A program made the position numbers and the translations under genes. The notes beneath the pieces were generated by a model. That model ran no database searches, was not told the origin of the DNA, and saw nothing but the letters and a program-made list of their open reading frames with translations. Positions 6,747 through 15,055 of a stretch of DNA of 32,543 bases are shown piece after piece; the stretch's first letter is position 1, and each line of letters opens with the position of its first letter. Source of the DNA: Alphaproteobacteria bacterium (GTDB taxonomy: Bacteria; Pseudomonadota; Alphaproteobacteria; Acetobacterales; Acetobacteraceae); assembly GCA_017307335.1 (NCBI GenBank), contig JAFKFJ010000200.1, positions 1 to 32,543 of the forward strand, read 5' to 3'.

Positions 6747-8201
6747 TCATACCTCGGCGTTGATCGCCGTCAGCAGCGCCTGCGCCGCCGCCGTCCACGA
6801 CACCGGGCGGAACTCCTCCGCGATCTGCCGCCGCCACCCGGCGAGCCCGTCGGCCTCCTCGATCGCCGCCCGGATCACGCGCACGGCGTCGGTTGCGCAA
6901 TCCGGGTCGAAGTAGCGCGCGAGCGCACCCCCCGCCTCCGGCAGCGCGGTCGCGTTGGCGGCGATGCAGGGCACGCCGAACCGGAGGCTTTCGGTGACCG
7001 GCAGCCCCCAGCCCTCGTACAGCGAGGCGAACACGGTGAAGCGGCAGCCCTCGTAGAGCTGGGCCAGCTCCGCGTCGGTCGGGTCCTCGATCATCACCAC
7101 GCGCCCGTCCAGGAAGCGGGTGTTGTGCAGTTGCTGCATCAGGTCGGCGACCAGCGCCCCGGTGCGCCCGGCCAGCACCAGGTGCGGCACCGCGTCCACC
7201 GGCAGTTCGTCCAGCAGCCGGCGCCAGACGCGGAACAGCAGCGCCTGATTCTTGTGGGCGGAGACGGTCCCGACGCTGAGCACATAGGACCCCGCCGGCG
7301 GCAGGCGCGGCGCGCGGGGCAGGCCGGCGGGCGCGGTGGTAAAGCCGGTGCCGGGGGGCAGGATGCGCAACGGTTCCGGCAGCGCGACCCCGCGCATCGC
7401 CGCATAGCGCCGCAGATCGGCCGCGGTCGCGGCGGAGACGGTGAACACGCGCTCCGCGAGCGGCAGGACGCTTTCGATCCAGGCGCCGAACCGGGCGACG
7501 AGGCCGCGGTCGCACCATTCCGGGCGGAAGACGGGGATCAGGTCGTGGACCAGCAACGCGACGCGCAGCCCGCGCCGCCGCGCGCCGAGCAGCACCCGCG
7601 CATAGTCCGGATGGGTCCAGGCCGCGCCGAGCACGGCCAGCACGTCGCCGGGTGCGGCCTCGCGGGCGAACGCGTCCTCCGCCGCGCGCGCCGCGGGTGG
7701 CGGGCGCGGGGCCGGCCGGGCGGCGCGCGCCAGGGCGGCCAGGGCGCCGAGGCTGGCCCGCTGGTTCACATAGAGTTGCAGCAACGGCTCCCGCAGCCGC
7801 GGCGGCACCCGGTAGGCGAGCCGGCGCAGGGGGCCGTCGCCCGTGCCGTCGCCCGTCCGTTCTGCGGCCGCGGGCGTCGCGATGCGGCGCGGCGGCTGGC
7901 GGGGCGGGGCGTCGCGCTCGTCAAACAATGCCGCCACCGCGGGGTACGCAACGCCGCGCAATGCGTTCTGGGTCGATGCGTGGCGGACGAACCCGATCCG
8001 CCCGGCCGCCTCGGGCAACTGGGCCAGTGCGTGGAACAACTCGTGCTGGACGCGCTGGATGCCGCTCGGGCGCGGATAGCGCCAAGCGTAGTCAAACATG
8101 TCCTCGACATCAAACCAGACTCTGGGCAAAGGATATTCCGTAATTGGATCGAACCCGGACGGCGCCGGCGCAGCAATGCCGTGCGGCGGAGGGCGGCGCA
8201 A
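6747..8201 (-). CDS. Glycosyltransferase family 4 protein
   Basis: A 484-residue GT-B fold glycosyltransferase. The C-terminal donor-binding half has YVLSVGTVSAHKNQ (around residue 310) and the GT4 EX7E motif in YEGWGLPVTE (around 395), used to bind the nucleotide-sugar. The N-terminus contains FDVEDMFDYAWRYPRPSG, which I recall from acetobacterial and related exopolysaccharide glycosyltransferases. The middle (about 100-190) is Ala/Arg/Pro-rich and probably a variable linker. It probably adds a hexose or deoxyhexose in surface polysaccharide assembly, given the divergent sugar-nucleotide gene and two further glycosyltransferases. The start at 8201 is the first ATG; a later start near WFDVEDM is possible. 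Donor and acceptor cannot be told from sequence. Confidence 0.85.
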   Translation of the reverse strand: MRRPPPHGIAAPAPSGFDPITEYPLPRVWFDVEDMFDYAWRYPRPSGIQRVQHELFHALAQLPEAAGRIGFVRHASTQNALRGVAYPAVAALFDERDAPPRQPPRRIATPAAAERTGDGTGDGPLRRLAYRVPPRLREPLLQLYVNQRASLGALAALARAARPAPRPPPAARAAEDAFAREAAPGDVLAVLGAAWTHPDYARVLLGARRRGLRVALLVHDLIPVFRPEWCDRGLVARFGAWIESVLPLAERVFTVSAATAADLRRYAAMRGVALPEPLRILPPGTGFTTAPAGLPRAPRLPPAGSYVLSVGTVSAHKNQALLFRVWRRLLDELPVDAVPHLVLAGRTGALVADLMQQLHNTRFLDGRVVMIEDPTDAELAQLYEGCRFTVFASLYEGWGLPVTESLRFGVPCIAANATALPEAGGALARYFDPDCATDAVRVIRAAIEEADGLAGWRRQIAEEFRPVSWTAAAQALLTAINAEV

Positions 8202-8287
8202 GCGCGCGACGGCGGCCAGGAGTGGCAGAAGGGGGGTGGCGAAACCGGCCGCGTCCCGCCATACGGGAAGGACGAGCGGAGCACTCG

Positions 8288-9241
8288 ATGCCGCGACAGA
8301 GGATTCTCCTGACCGGCGCCGACGGGTTCGTCGGCCGCCACCTCCTGCCGCCCCTGCGCGCGGCCTTTCCCGTGGCCGACCTGCTCGCGACCGGGCGGAA
8401 CGCTGTCCCCGGCCTGCGCCAGCTCGACGTCACCGACGCGGCGGCCGTGGACGCCGCGATCGCCGCCTGGCCGCCGACCGACTGCATTCATCTGGCGGCG
8501 ATCGCCGTCGTGCCGCAGGCGTCGCGGTCGCCGGAGCTGGCATGGCGGGTGAATCTGCACGGCACGCTGACGCTTGCCGACGCGCTGGTGCGCCACGCGC
8601 CCGGCTGCCGCCTGCTGCATGTCTCCAGCGCCGATGTCTACGGCCGCTCCTTCGCCGCCGGCACGCCGCTGGACGAGAGCGCGCTGCCGGCGCCGATGAA
8701 CGCGTATGGCGCCACCAAGGCGGCCGCCGACCTCGCGATCGGGGCGATGGCCGGCGAGCGGCTGCATGCGATCCGGCTGCGCCCCTTCAACCATACCGGC
8801 CCCGCGCAGTCCGCGGAGTTCGTCGTCCCCGCCTTCGCCCGGCAGGTCGCGCGCATCGAGGCCGGGCTGCAGCCGCCGCGCCTCGCGGTGGGGGCGCTGG
8901 ATCCGGCCCGGGACTTCCTCGACGTGCGCGACGTCTGCGCCGCCTACATCGCGTGTCTGCGCGAGGCGGCGACGATCCCGCCGGGCACCATCCTCAACAT
9001 CGCCTCCGGCATCCCCCGCCGCATCGGCGGCATCCTGGACGATTTGCTGGCAATGGCCGGGATCACGGCCGAGATCGCGGTGGAGCCCGGGCGGCTGCGG
9101 GCGTCCGAAATCCCGGTCGCGTGCGGCGATGCGACGCGGGCGCGGGGCATGCTCGGGTGGGAGCCGCAGATGGCGTGGGAGGACACGCTGGCCGCGGTGC
9201 TCGCCGACTGGCGGCGCCGGGCACGCGAGGAGGCCGCGTGA
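8288..9241 (+). CDS. rmd: NAD(P)-dependent epimerase/dehydratase, GDP-6-deoxy-D-mannose reductase-like
   Basis: A 317-residue extended short-chain dehydrogenase. The Rossmann motif is TGADGFVGRHL (about residues 8-18), the catalytic set is the serine pair in SSADVYG (about 113) and Y-x3-K in YGATK (about 140). RPFNHTGPAQSAEFVVPAFA and RDFLDVRDV resemble Rmd, which reduces GDP-4-keto-6-deoxy-D-mannose to GDP-D-rhamnose, rather than GalE or RfbB. The start MPRQRILLTGADG at 8288 places the Rossmann motif at the expected position. The stop TGA overlaps the GTG of the next glycosyltransferase by 4 bases. No GDP-mannose 4,6-dehydratase gene is in the window, so the substrate would come from elsewhere. 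dTDP- or UDP-sugar alternatives cannot be excluded. Confidence 0.78.
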   Translation: MPRQRILLTGADGFVGRHLLPPLRAAFPVADLLATGRNAVPGLRQLDVTDAAAVDAAIAAWPPTDCIHLAAIAVVPQASRSPELAWRVNLHGTLTLADALVRHAPGCRLLHVSSADVYGRSFAAGTPLDESALPAPMNAYGATKAAADLAIGAMAGERLHAIRLRPFNHTGPAQSAEFVVPAFARQVARIEAGLQPPRLAVGALDPARDFLDVRDVCAAYIACLREAATIPPGTILNIASGIPRRIGGILDDLLAMAGITAEIAVEPGRLRASEIPVACGDATRARGMLGWEPQMAWEDTLAAVLADWRRRAREEAA

Positions 9242-10470
9242 CGCCGCCTGCGCCGCAGGCCGGCCCGCCCGCCGCGCTGCACCGGCTCTGGCGCCGCCTG
9301 CCGGCGGGACCCCGGCGGCGGGCGTTGCAGGCGGCGGCCACCTGGCTCGCGCCGCGGCCGGACCGCGTGCCCCCGCCGGCGCGCGCCGGCATCGCCGTCG
9401 CGGGCGAGCTGCTGCGCGCCTCCGGGCTCGGCGAGGCGGCGCGGCTGATGCTGGCCGGGCTGCAGGCGCTGGGCGTGCCGACATGGTCCCTGCCCCTCGC
9501 CTCCCTCCCCGCGCTGGGCCGCACCGCGCCGCCGCCCGACCTGCCCGACGGGGCGCCGCTGCTGCTGCACGCCAACGCGCCGGTGCTGCCGCTCGCCGCG
9601 CGCGCCCTGCCCCGCACGGCGCTGCGCGGGCGGCGGGTGATCGGCTACTGGGCGTGGGAATTGCCGACGCTGCCGCCCGCGTGGCGCGGCGGCGGCGCCT
9701 TCGTGCACGAGGTGTGGACGCTTTCGGAATTTTGTCGCGCCGCCCTCGATCCCCTGCTTCCCGGCCGGGTGCGCGCGGTGCCGCCGCCGCTTGCCGCCGC
9801 GCCGCCCGCGCCCTCGGCGCTCGACCGCGCCGCGTTCGGCCTGCCGGACGACGCGCTGGTGGTGGTCGCGGCGTTCAGCCTCGCCTCCAGCTTCGAGCGC
9901 AAGAACCCGCTGGCCGCCATCGCCGCGCATCGGGCGGCCTTCGGCACCCGGCCCGACCGCCTGCTCGTGCTCAAGGTGACCGAACCGGGCGCCTTCCCCG
10001 AGGATTTCCGCCGCCTGCGCGAGGCCGCCGCGGGCGCGGACAACATCCGCATCGAGGCGCGCAGCCTGCCGCCTGCCGACCACCACGCGCTGCTGCGCTG
10101 CGCCGACGTGGTGATGTCGTTGCACCGGAGCGAAGGACTCGGCCTCGTTCCAGCCGAGGCAATGTGTATGGCGCGCCCGGTGCTTGCGACCGGCTGGTCG
10201 GGTAACATGGAGTATATGGACGCGCACTGCGCCGCCCTGGTGAGCTATCGGCTGGTGCCGGCGCGCGACCCGCGCCGGGTGTTCGAGGCGCCGGGCGCGC
10301 ACTGGGCCGAGCCGGACATCGCCGACGCGGCACGATGGCTGCAGCGCCTGGCGGACGCGCCCGCGCTGCGCGCCGAGCTGGGTGCCCGGGGCCGCATCGC
10401 GGTGCTGGCGCGGCTGGGGCTCGCGCCGCTGCGCGCCGCCGTCGCATCGCTCGGGCTGGTAGCGCCATGA
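9238..10470 (+). CDS. Glycosyltransferase (GT4-like)
   Basis: A 410-residue glycosyltransferase starting at GTG 9238, which overlaps the preceding stop (GTGA). The family evidence is in the C-terminal half: a VVVAAFSLASSFERKNP segment introducing the donor domain, KVTEPG, and the EX7E motif in HRSEGLGLVPAEAM (about residues 295-308), followed by ARPVLATGWSGNMEYM. The N-terminal acceptor domain contains GELLRASGLGEAARL and IGYWAWELPTLP, which I associate with glycosyltransferases of polysaccharide clusters that act on lipid-linked acceptors. The first about 35 residues are basic and proline-rich. There is no membrane helix. It is translationally coupled on both sides, so it acts with the Rmd-like enzyme and the next glycosyltransferase. 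Confidence 0.82.
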   Translation: MTPPAPQAGPPAALHRLWRRLPAGPRRRALQAAATWLAPRPDRVPPPARAGIAVAGELLRASGLGEAARLMLAGLQALGVPTWSLPLASLPALGRTAPPPDLPDGAPLLLHANAPVLPLAARALPRTALRGRRVIGYWAWELPTLPPAWRGGGAFVHEVWTLSEFCRAALDPLLPGRVRAVPPPLAAAPPAPSALDRAAFGLPDDALVVVAAFSLASSFERKNPLAAIAAHRAAFGTRPDRLLVLKVTEPGAFPEDFRRLREAAAGADNIRIEARSLPPADHHALLRCADVVMSLHRSEGLGLVPAEAMCMARPVLATGWSGNMEYMDAHCAALVSYRLVPARDPRRVFEAPGAHWAEPDIADAARWLQRLADAPALRAELGARGRIAVLARLGLAPLRAAVASLGLVAP

Positions 10471-11549
10471 CGGTGCTCGTCTGGCAATGGGGTCGCCACG
10501 GCGCCGGCCCCCGCTTCGCCGCGGCGCTGGCCGAGAGCCTGGGCGCGCTGCCGGACATGGATGTCGCGCTGTCGCTCTCCGCGCAGGCCGAGATCATGCA
10601 CGGCACGACGCCGCCCGCCTGCGCGCTGCCGGTCGCGACCTATGACGGGATGCGTGGGTTCCTCGCCCGCGTGGCCGCGGCGCCCGCGATGATCGGCCCG
10701 CTCGCGGCGCGGCTGCGCATGATGCACCTGCGCGGCGCGGTCTGCGCGATGCCGGCGCCGCTGGATTTCGTCATGGCCGCCGGCCTGCGGCGGGCGGGAA
10801 TCGGCTACGCCGTGGTCGTGCACGACGCCGAGGCGCATGACGGCGAGGCACGGCCGATGGAGATGGCGTTGCAGCGCCGATTGCTGCGTGGCGCGAGCAC
10901 GCTGATCGCCCTCTCGCAGCACGTTGCCGACCAGTTGCAGGCGCGCGGCCTGGCGCACGGCAAGCGGCTGCTGCTGGGCAGCCATCCGCCGTTCGTGTTC
11001 GGCCCCAGCCCGCCGCCGCCGCCGCGCGCGCATGGCGGCGCGCTGCGGCTGCTTTGCTTCGGTCGGCTCCGGCCCTACAAGGGGCTCGATCTGCTGGTCG
11101 GCGCGCTGGAACTGCTCGGCGCACGCGACCACTTCGTGCTGCGCGTCGTGGGCGAGGGCGCGGAGAGTCCGGCTTTGCGCGCGCTGCGTCGCATGCCGAA
11201 CGTGACGGTCGAGAACCGCTGGGTGCCGGAGAGCGAAATCGGCGACCTGCTCGCCTGGTCCGATGCGGTGCTGCTGCCGTATCGCGAAGCGAGCCAGAGC
11301 GGTGTTGCGGCGGCGGCGATCGCGGCGGGACGCTGGTTGATCGCGACGCGCGTGGGCGGACTCACGGAGCAGTTGCAGGACGGCGCGCTCGGCGTGCTGT
11401 GCGAACCGTCGGCGCGCGGCATCGCGGAGGCGGTGCAAACGCTGCTCGCACGCGGCCCGGCGCCGTGCCCTTCGCCCGCCGACGCGAACGCCGCATGGCG
11501 GCGCCTTGCCGAGACGGTACGCCCGGCGATCGCGACCGCATCGCCATAG
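10467..11549 (+). CDS. Glycosyltransferase (GT4-like), third gene of polysaccharide operon
   Basis: A 360-residue glycosyltransferase whose ATG overlaps the previous TGA (ATGA at 10467-10470). The donor-binding half begins with LRLLCFGRLRPYKGLDLL (about 193-210) and ends with LLPYREASQSGVAAAA and ATRVGGLTEQL (about 268-307), a GT4 pattern in which the second glutamate of EX7E is replaced by alanine, as is common in the LPYR-SG subgroup. The N-terminal half has a VVVHDAEAHDG segment. No signal peptide is present. Downstream lie 89 noncoding bases before the solute-binding protein gene, so the polysaccharide operon probably ends here. The specific sugar is unknown; a rhamnose or mannose donor would fit the neighbour. 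Confidence 0.82.
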   Translation: MTVLVWQWGRHGAGPRFAAALAESLGALPDMDVALSLSAQAEIMHGTTPPACALPVATYDGMRGFLARVAAAPAMIGPLAARLRMMHLRGAVCAMPAPLDFVMAAGLRRAGIGYAVVVHDAEAHDGEARPMEMALQRRLLRGASTLIALSQHVADQLQARGLAHGKRLLLGSHPPFVFGPSPPPPPRAHGGALRLLCFGRLRPYKGLDLLVGALELLGARDHFVLRVVGEGAESPALRALRRMPNVTVENRWVPESEIGDLLAWSDAVLLPYREASQSGVAAAAIAAGRWLIATRVGGLTEQLQDGALGVLCEPSARGIAEAVQTLLARGPAPCPSPADANAAWRRLAETVRPAIATASP

Positions 11550-11638
11550 CATGCACCGCGCGGCGGGCGGTTGGCCCCCGGCTTCCTCCGTGCTAGTCGG
11601 TACGGAAATGAACGCATGCCTGCACTGAGGGAGCGAAC

Positions 11639-12868
11639 ATGTCGATTTCACGCCGAGTTTTCCTGGGCTCCGCCGCCGCCGTGTCGGCAACGCCGATTCT
11701 GCGCGCCCGCGCGGAGAAGCCGCGCATCGTCATCGGCGTGCTGAGCGACCTTTCCGGCACGTATCGCGACGTCACCGGTCCCACCTCGGTCGCCTGCGTG
11801 CACCAGGCGATCGCCGACTTCGATGCCGCCGGCAAGGGCCTCGACGTGCAGGTCATCACGGCCGACCACCAGAACAAGGCCGATATCGGCGCCGGCATCG
11901 CGCGCGACTGGACCGATACCAAGAGCGTCGACCTGATCGCGGACGTGCCGAACTCCTCGGTGGCGCTCGCGGTTGCGCAGATCGTGCGCCAGAAGAACCG
12001 GATCATGCAGACCAACGCAACCACGACGGTGCTGACAACCACGCAATGCAGCCCGAACACGGTGATGTGGAGCCTTGACACCTATCTGCTCGGACACTCC
12101 ACCGGCGGCGCGATGATGAGGGCCGGCGCAAAGAAGTGGTTCTTCATCACGGCCGACTATGCGTTCGGCCATTCGCTGGAGGAGGAGACGGCGAAGGTCG
12201 TCGCCGAGATGGGCGGCACGGTGGTCGGCCGCGCGCGCTACCCGTTTCCCGACACGACCGACTTCTCCTCCTATCTCGCGCAGGCGAGCGCGAGCGGTGC
12301 CAAGGTCGTTGCCTTCGCCAATGCCGGCGTCGATCTCGTGAACTGCGTCAAGCAGGCGCACGAGTTCGGCCTGCCGCAGTCCGGACTGCGCCTGGTGCCG
12401 CTGGAGATGTTCGTCAGCGACGCGCATGCCTTGTCGCCGGACGATTCCGCCGGGCTGATCTGTTCGACCACGTTCTATTGGGACCTGAACGACCGCACGC
12501 GCGCCTTCGCCAAGCGCGTGCTGGCACGCACGCCCGATCACTACCCGACCATGGGGCACGCGAGCACCTATGCCAACACGCTGCATTTCCTGAAGGCGGT
12601 GGCCGACATGGGCGCGGCGGCGGCCAAGCAGGGCGGCGGCCTCGCCATCCTGGGCCGCATGAAGGCGATGCCCACCGACGACGACGCATTCGGCAAAGGC
12701 TCGCTGCGCGTCGACGGGCGCGGCATGTTCCCGGCGTATCTGGTGGAAGCGAAGAAGCCCGACCAGCGCAAGCAGCGCTGGGATCTGTACAAGGTCCTGG
12801 CGACGACGCCGGCGGACGAGGTGGTGCACCCGCTCGGCGAGGGCGGCTGCACGCTCGGCAAGGCCTGA
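11639..12868 (+). CDS. ABC transporter substrate-binding protein (Peripla_BP_6, branched-chain amino acid type), Tat-exported
   Basis: A 409-residue periplasmic binding protein. SRRVFLG (residues 4-10) is a twin-arginine motif, followed by a hydrophobic segment and an ARA cleavage site, so it should be exported folded by Tat. The mature part starts IVIGVLSDLSGTYRDVTGP, the typical first strand of LivJ/LivK-like type I binding proteins; AFGHSLEEE and FSSYLAQASASGAKVV fit the second lobe. GAGGGAGCG about 7 bases before the ATG is a good ribosome binding site. No permease or ATPase genes lie next to it. It precedes a pim-like acyl-CoA operon, so an aliphatic, aromatic or dicarboxylic acid ligand is more likely than an amino acid. 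It would need transporter subunits encoded elsewhere. Confidence 0.87.
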   Translation: MSISRRVFLGSAAAVSATPILRARAEKPRIVIGVLSDLSGTYRDVTGPTSVACVHQAIADFDAAGKGLDVQVITADHQNKADIGAGIARDWTDTKSVDLIADVPNSSVALAVAQIVRQKNRIMQTNATTTVLTTTQCSPNTVMWSLDTYLLGHSTGGAMMRAGAKKWFFITADYAFGHSLEEETAKVVAEMGGTVVGRARYPFPDTTDFSSYLAQASASGAKVVAFANAGVDLVNCVKQAHEFGLPQSGLRLVPLEMFVSDAHALSPDDSAGLICSTTFYWDLNDRTRAFAKRVLARTPDHYPTMGHASTYANTLHFLKAVADMGAAAAKQGGGLAILGRMKAMPTDDDAFGKGSLRVDGRGMFPAYLVEAKKPDQRKQRWDLYKVLATTPADEVVHPLGEGGCTLGKA

Positions 12869-12918
12869 ACCCGTCGCCGGCAGCGCGCCGCCGCTTCCGC
12901 CGCGCGGCGGCGGCGGCC

Positions 12919-12942
12919 TTGACCGGCCACGCTTTGTCCAAC
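12919..12942 (+). promoter_or_regulatory. Possible promoter of the pimF-like gene
   Basis: TTGACC at 12919-12924 is a good -35 match; 17 bases downstream CACTCT at 12942 onward is a poor -10. Just upstream (12887-12911) is a GC-rich hairpin (GCCGCCGC paired with GCGGCGGC), without a U-tract, that may attenuate transcription from the binding-protein gene. Weak call, made because the 105-base gap separates two genes that may be expressed at different levels. Confidence 0.25.
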
Positions 12943-12973
12943 ACTCTGCCGGCAACCGGAGGGAACAACGGCC

Positions 12974-15055
12974 ATGCCAGCAGATGCGCCCGTTCACTAC
13001 GCCGTTGCCAACGGTGTGGCCGTGCTGCGCATTGTCAATCCGCCGGTCAACGCGCTCGGTGCCGCCGTTCGCACGGCGCTGGCGGAGGCGCTGCGCCGGG
13101 CGGAGGCGGAAGCCGCGGTTACCGCCATCGTGATCGCCGCCGAGGGGCGGACGTTTTCCGGCGGCGCGGACATCACCGAGTTCGGCAAGCCCCCCGTGGC
13201 ACCGCTGCTGCCCGAAGTGATCGAAGGGATGGATGGGCTGCGCAAGCCGGTCGTCGCCGCGATCAACGGCGCGGCGCTGGGCGGCGGGCTGGAACTGGCA
13301 CTCGGCTGCCACGCGCGCATCGCGGCACCGGCCGCGCGGCTGGGCCTGCCGGAAGTGAAGCTCGGTCTGCTGCCGGGTGCGGGCGGCACGCAGCGGCTGC
13401 CGCGCCTGATCGGCGCCGCGCCCGCGCTGAAGATCATGGCCGAGGGCAACCCGGTCGGCGCGGCGGAGGCGCTGGCGCTCGGGCTCGTCGATGCCGTCGA
13501 ATCCGGCGATCTGGTGGCCGCCGCCAGCGCGCATGCGAAGTCGCTCGTCGGCAAGGCACCGCGGCGCACTCGCGACCTGACCAATCTCGGCCCGCGCGAG
13601 GCGTTCGAGGCCGCGGCGGCGGCGCAGACGAAGCGCGACCCCGACAACCCGAGCGTCGCCGCCATCATCCTCGCGGTGCGCGCCGCGTTCGACATGCCGT
13701 TCGCGGAGGGGCTTGCGCTGGAGCGCGGCGAGTTCGTCAAGCTGGTGCAGAACGACCGCTCGAAGGCCCTGCGCTACGCGTTCTTCGCCGAGCGCGAGGC
13801 GGCGCACATCGCCGGCCTGCCCGCCGGCACCGCCGCGCGCCCGGTTGCGCGCGCGGCCGTGATCGGCGGCGGCACGATGGGTGGCGGGATCGCCATGTGC
13901 TTCGCCAATGCCGGCATTCCGGTCACGCTGATCGAGACCGATGCGGCGGCGCTGGAGCGCGGCCTCGCCCGCGTCAACGACACCTACGGTTTCTCGATCA
14001 AGCGCGGCAGCCTGACGGAGGCGGCGCGCGCGCAGCGCATGGCGCTGATCACCGGCAAGGTAGGACTTGCCGCGGCGGCCGACGCGGACATCGTGATCGA
14101 GGCGGTGTTCGAGGAGATGGACCTCAAGAAGCAGGTCTTTGCCGAGCTGGGCAAGATCGCAAAGCCGGGCGCGGTCCTCGCCACCAACACCTCGTATCTC
14201 GATGTGGACGCGATCGCGGCGGCGAGCGGGCGGCCGGCGGACGTGCTGGGGATGCACTTCTTCAGCCCCGCCAACGTCATGCGCCTGCTGGAAGTCGTGC
14301 GCGGCGCAAAGACGGCGCCGGATGCGCTCGCGACGGCGGTGCAGGTCGGCGTGAAGATCGCGAAGGTGCCCGTTGTCGTCGGCGTCTGCTACGGGTTCTG
14401 CGGCAACCGCATGCTGGCCGCGCGCGGCGTGGAGGCCGAGCGGCTGCTGATCGAGGGCGCGCTGCCGCAGGACCTCGACCAGGCGATCATGGATTTCGGG
14501 TTCCGCATGGGGCCGTGCGCGATGAACGATCTCGCCGGCCTCGATGTCGGCTGGCGCATCCGCCGCGCGATCGGCAAGCGCGCGCCGGTAGCCGACGCGC
14601 TGCACGATGCCGGCCGCATGGGCCAGAAGAATGGCCGCGGATACTACAACTATGGCGAAGGCGGCCGCACGCCGCAGCCGGACCCCGAGGTGACGGCGCT
14701 GATCGAGCGCATCGCGCGCGAGCACGGCGTGACGCGGCGCAAGATCGCGCCCGAGGAGATTGTCGAGCGGCTGATCTACCCGATGATCAACGAGGGCGCG
14801 CGCATCCTGGAGGAAGGCGTGGCGGCGCGGCCCGGCGACATCGACGTGGTGTGGCTCTACGGCTATGGCTGGCCGGCGTGGCGCGGCGGGCCGATGTTCC
14901 ATGCCGACCAGGTGGGGCTCGGCCGCGTCGCCGCGCGGCTCGAAGCGTTCGCCGACAAATCCGCGGACGAGACGCTGCGTCCCGCGAAGCTGCTGCGCCA
15001 GCTTGCCGACCAGAAGCGCGGCTTCGCCAGTCTCGCCGGGGAGCGGCGCAAATGA
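12974..15055 (+). CDS. pimF: Bifunctional enoyl-CoA hydratase / 3-hydroxyacyl-CoA dehydrogenase (PimF/FadJ-like)
   Basis: A 693-residue two-enzyme beta-oxidation protein. The N-terminal crotonase domain (1 to about 190) has FSGGADI (about 61-67) forming the oxyanion hole, GGGLELALG, and [18 protein letters not shown] (about 125-143) with the catalytic glutamates. The dehydrogenase domain begins near 290 with [10 protein letters not shown] for NAD binding and has [15 protein letters not shown] with the catalytic histidine; the C-terminal helical domain ends with [14 protein letters not shown]. It hydrates 2-enoyl-CoA and oxidises the 3-hydroxyacyl-CoA. A ribosome binding site (GGAGGGAACAA) precedes ATG 12974. 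Its TGA overlaps the ATG of the ligase gene. Gene order and the neighbouring dehydrogenases match pimFACD of Rhodopseudomonas and Bradyrhizobium, hence the symbol; general fatty acid use is also possible. Confidence 0.88.
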   Translation: MPADAPVHYAVANGVAVLRIVNPPVNALGAAVRTALAEALRRAEAEAAVTAIVIAAEGRTFSGGADITEFGKPPVAPLLPEVIEGMDGLRKPVVAAINGAALGGGLELALGCHARIAAPAARLGLPEVKLGLLPGAGGTQRLPRLIGAAPALKIMAEGNPVGAAEALALGLVDAVESGDLVAAASAHAKSLVGKAPRRTRDLTNLGPREAFEAAAAAQTKRDPDNPSVAAIILAVRAAFDMPFAEGLALERGEFVKLVQNDRSKALRYAFFAEREAAHIAGLPAGTAARPVARAAVIGGGTMGGGIAMCFANAGIPVTLIETDAAALERGLARVNDTYGFSIKRGSLTEAARAQRMALITGKVGLAAAADADIVIEAVFEEMDLKKQVFAELGKIAKPGAVLATNTSYLDVDAIAAASGRPADVLGMHFFSPANVMRLLEVVRGAKTAPDALATAVQVGVKIAKVPVVVGVCYGFCGNRMLAARGVEAERLLIEGALPQDLDQAIMDFGFRMGPCAMNDLAGLDVGWRIRRAIGKRAPVADALHDAGRMGQKNGRGYYNYGEGGRTPQPDPEVTALIERIAREHGVTRRKIAPEEIVERLIYPMINEGARILEEGVAARPGDIDVVWLYGYGWPAWRGGPMFHADQVGLGRVAARLEAFADKSADETLRPAKLLRQLADQKRGFASLAGERRK

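Noticed and set aside
11648..14902. Very long minus-strand open frame opposite the binding protein and pimF-like genes
   Set aside because: The translation is Arg/His/Gly-rich with no domain, and plus-strand genes with clear motifs cover it. Long antisense frames are expected at this GC content.
12136..15051. Plus-strand frame continuous with the ligase gene, suggesting a giant fusion protein
   Set aside because: The part before 15052 is the alternate frame of the binding-protein and pimF-like genes and lacks homology; the ligase starts at the ATG overlapping the pimF stop.
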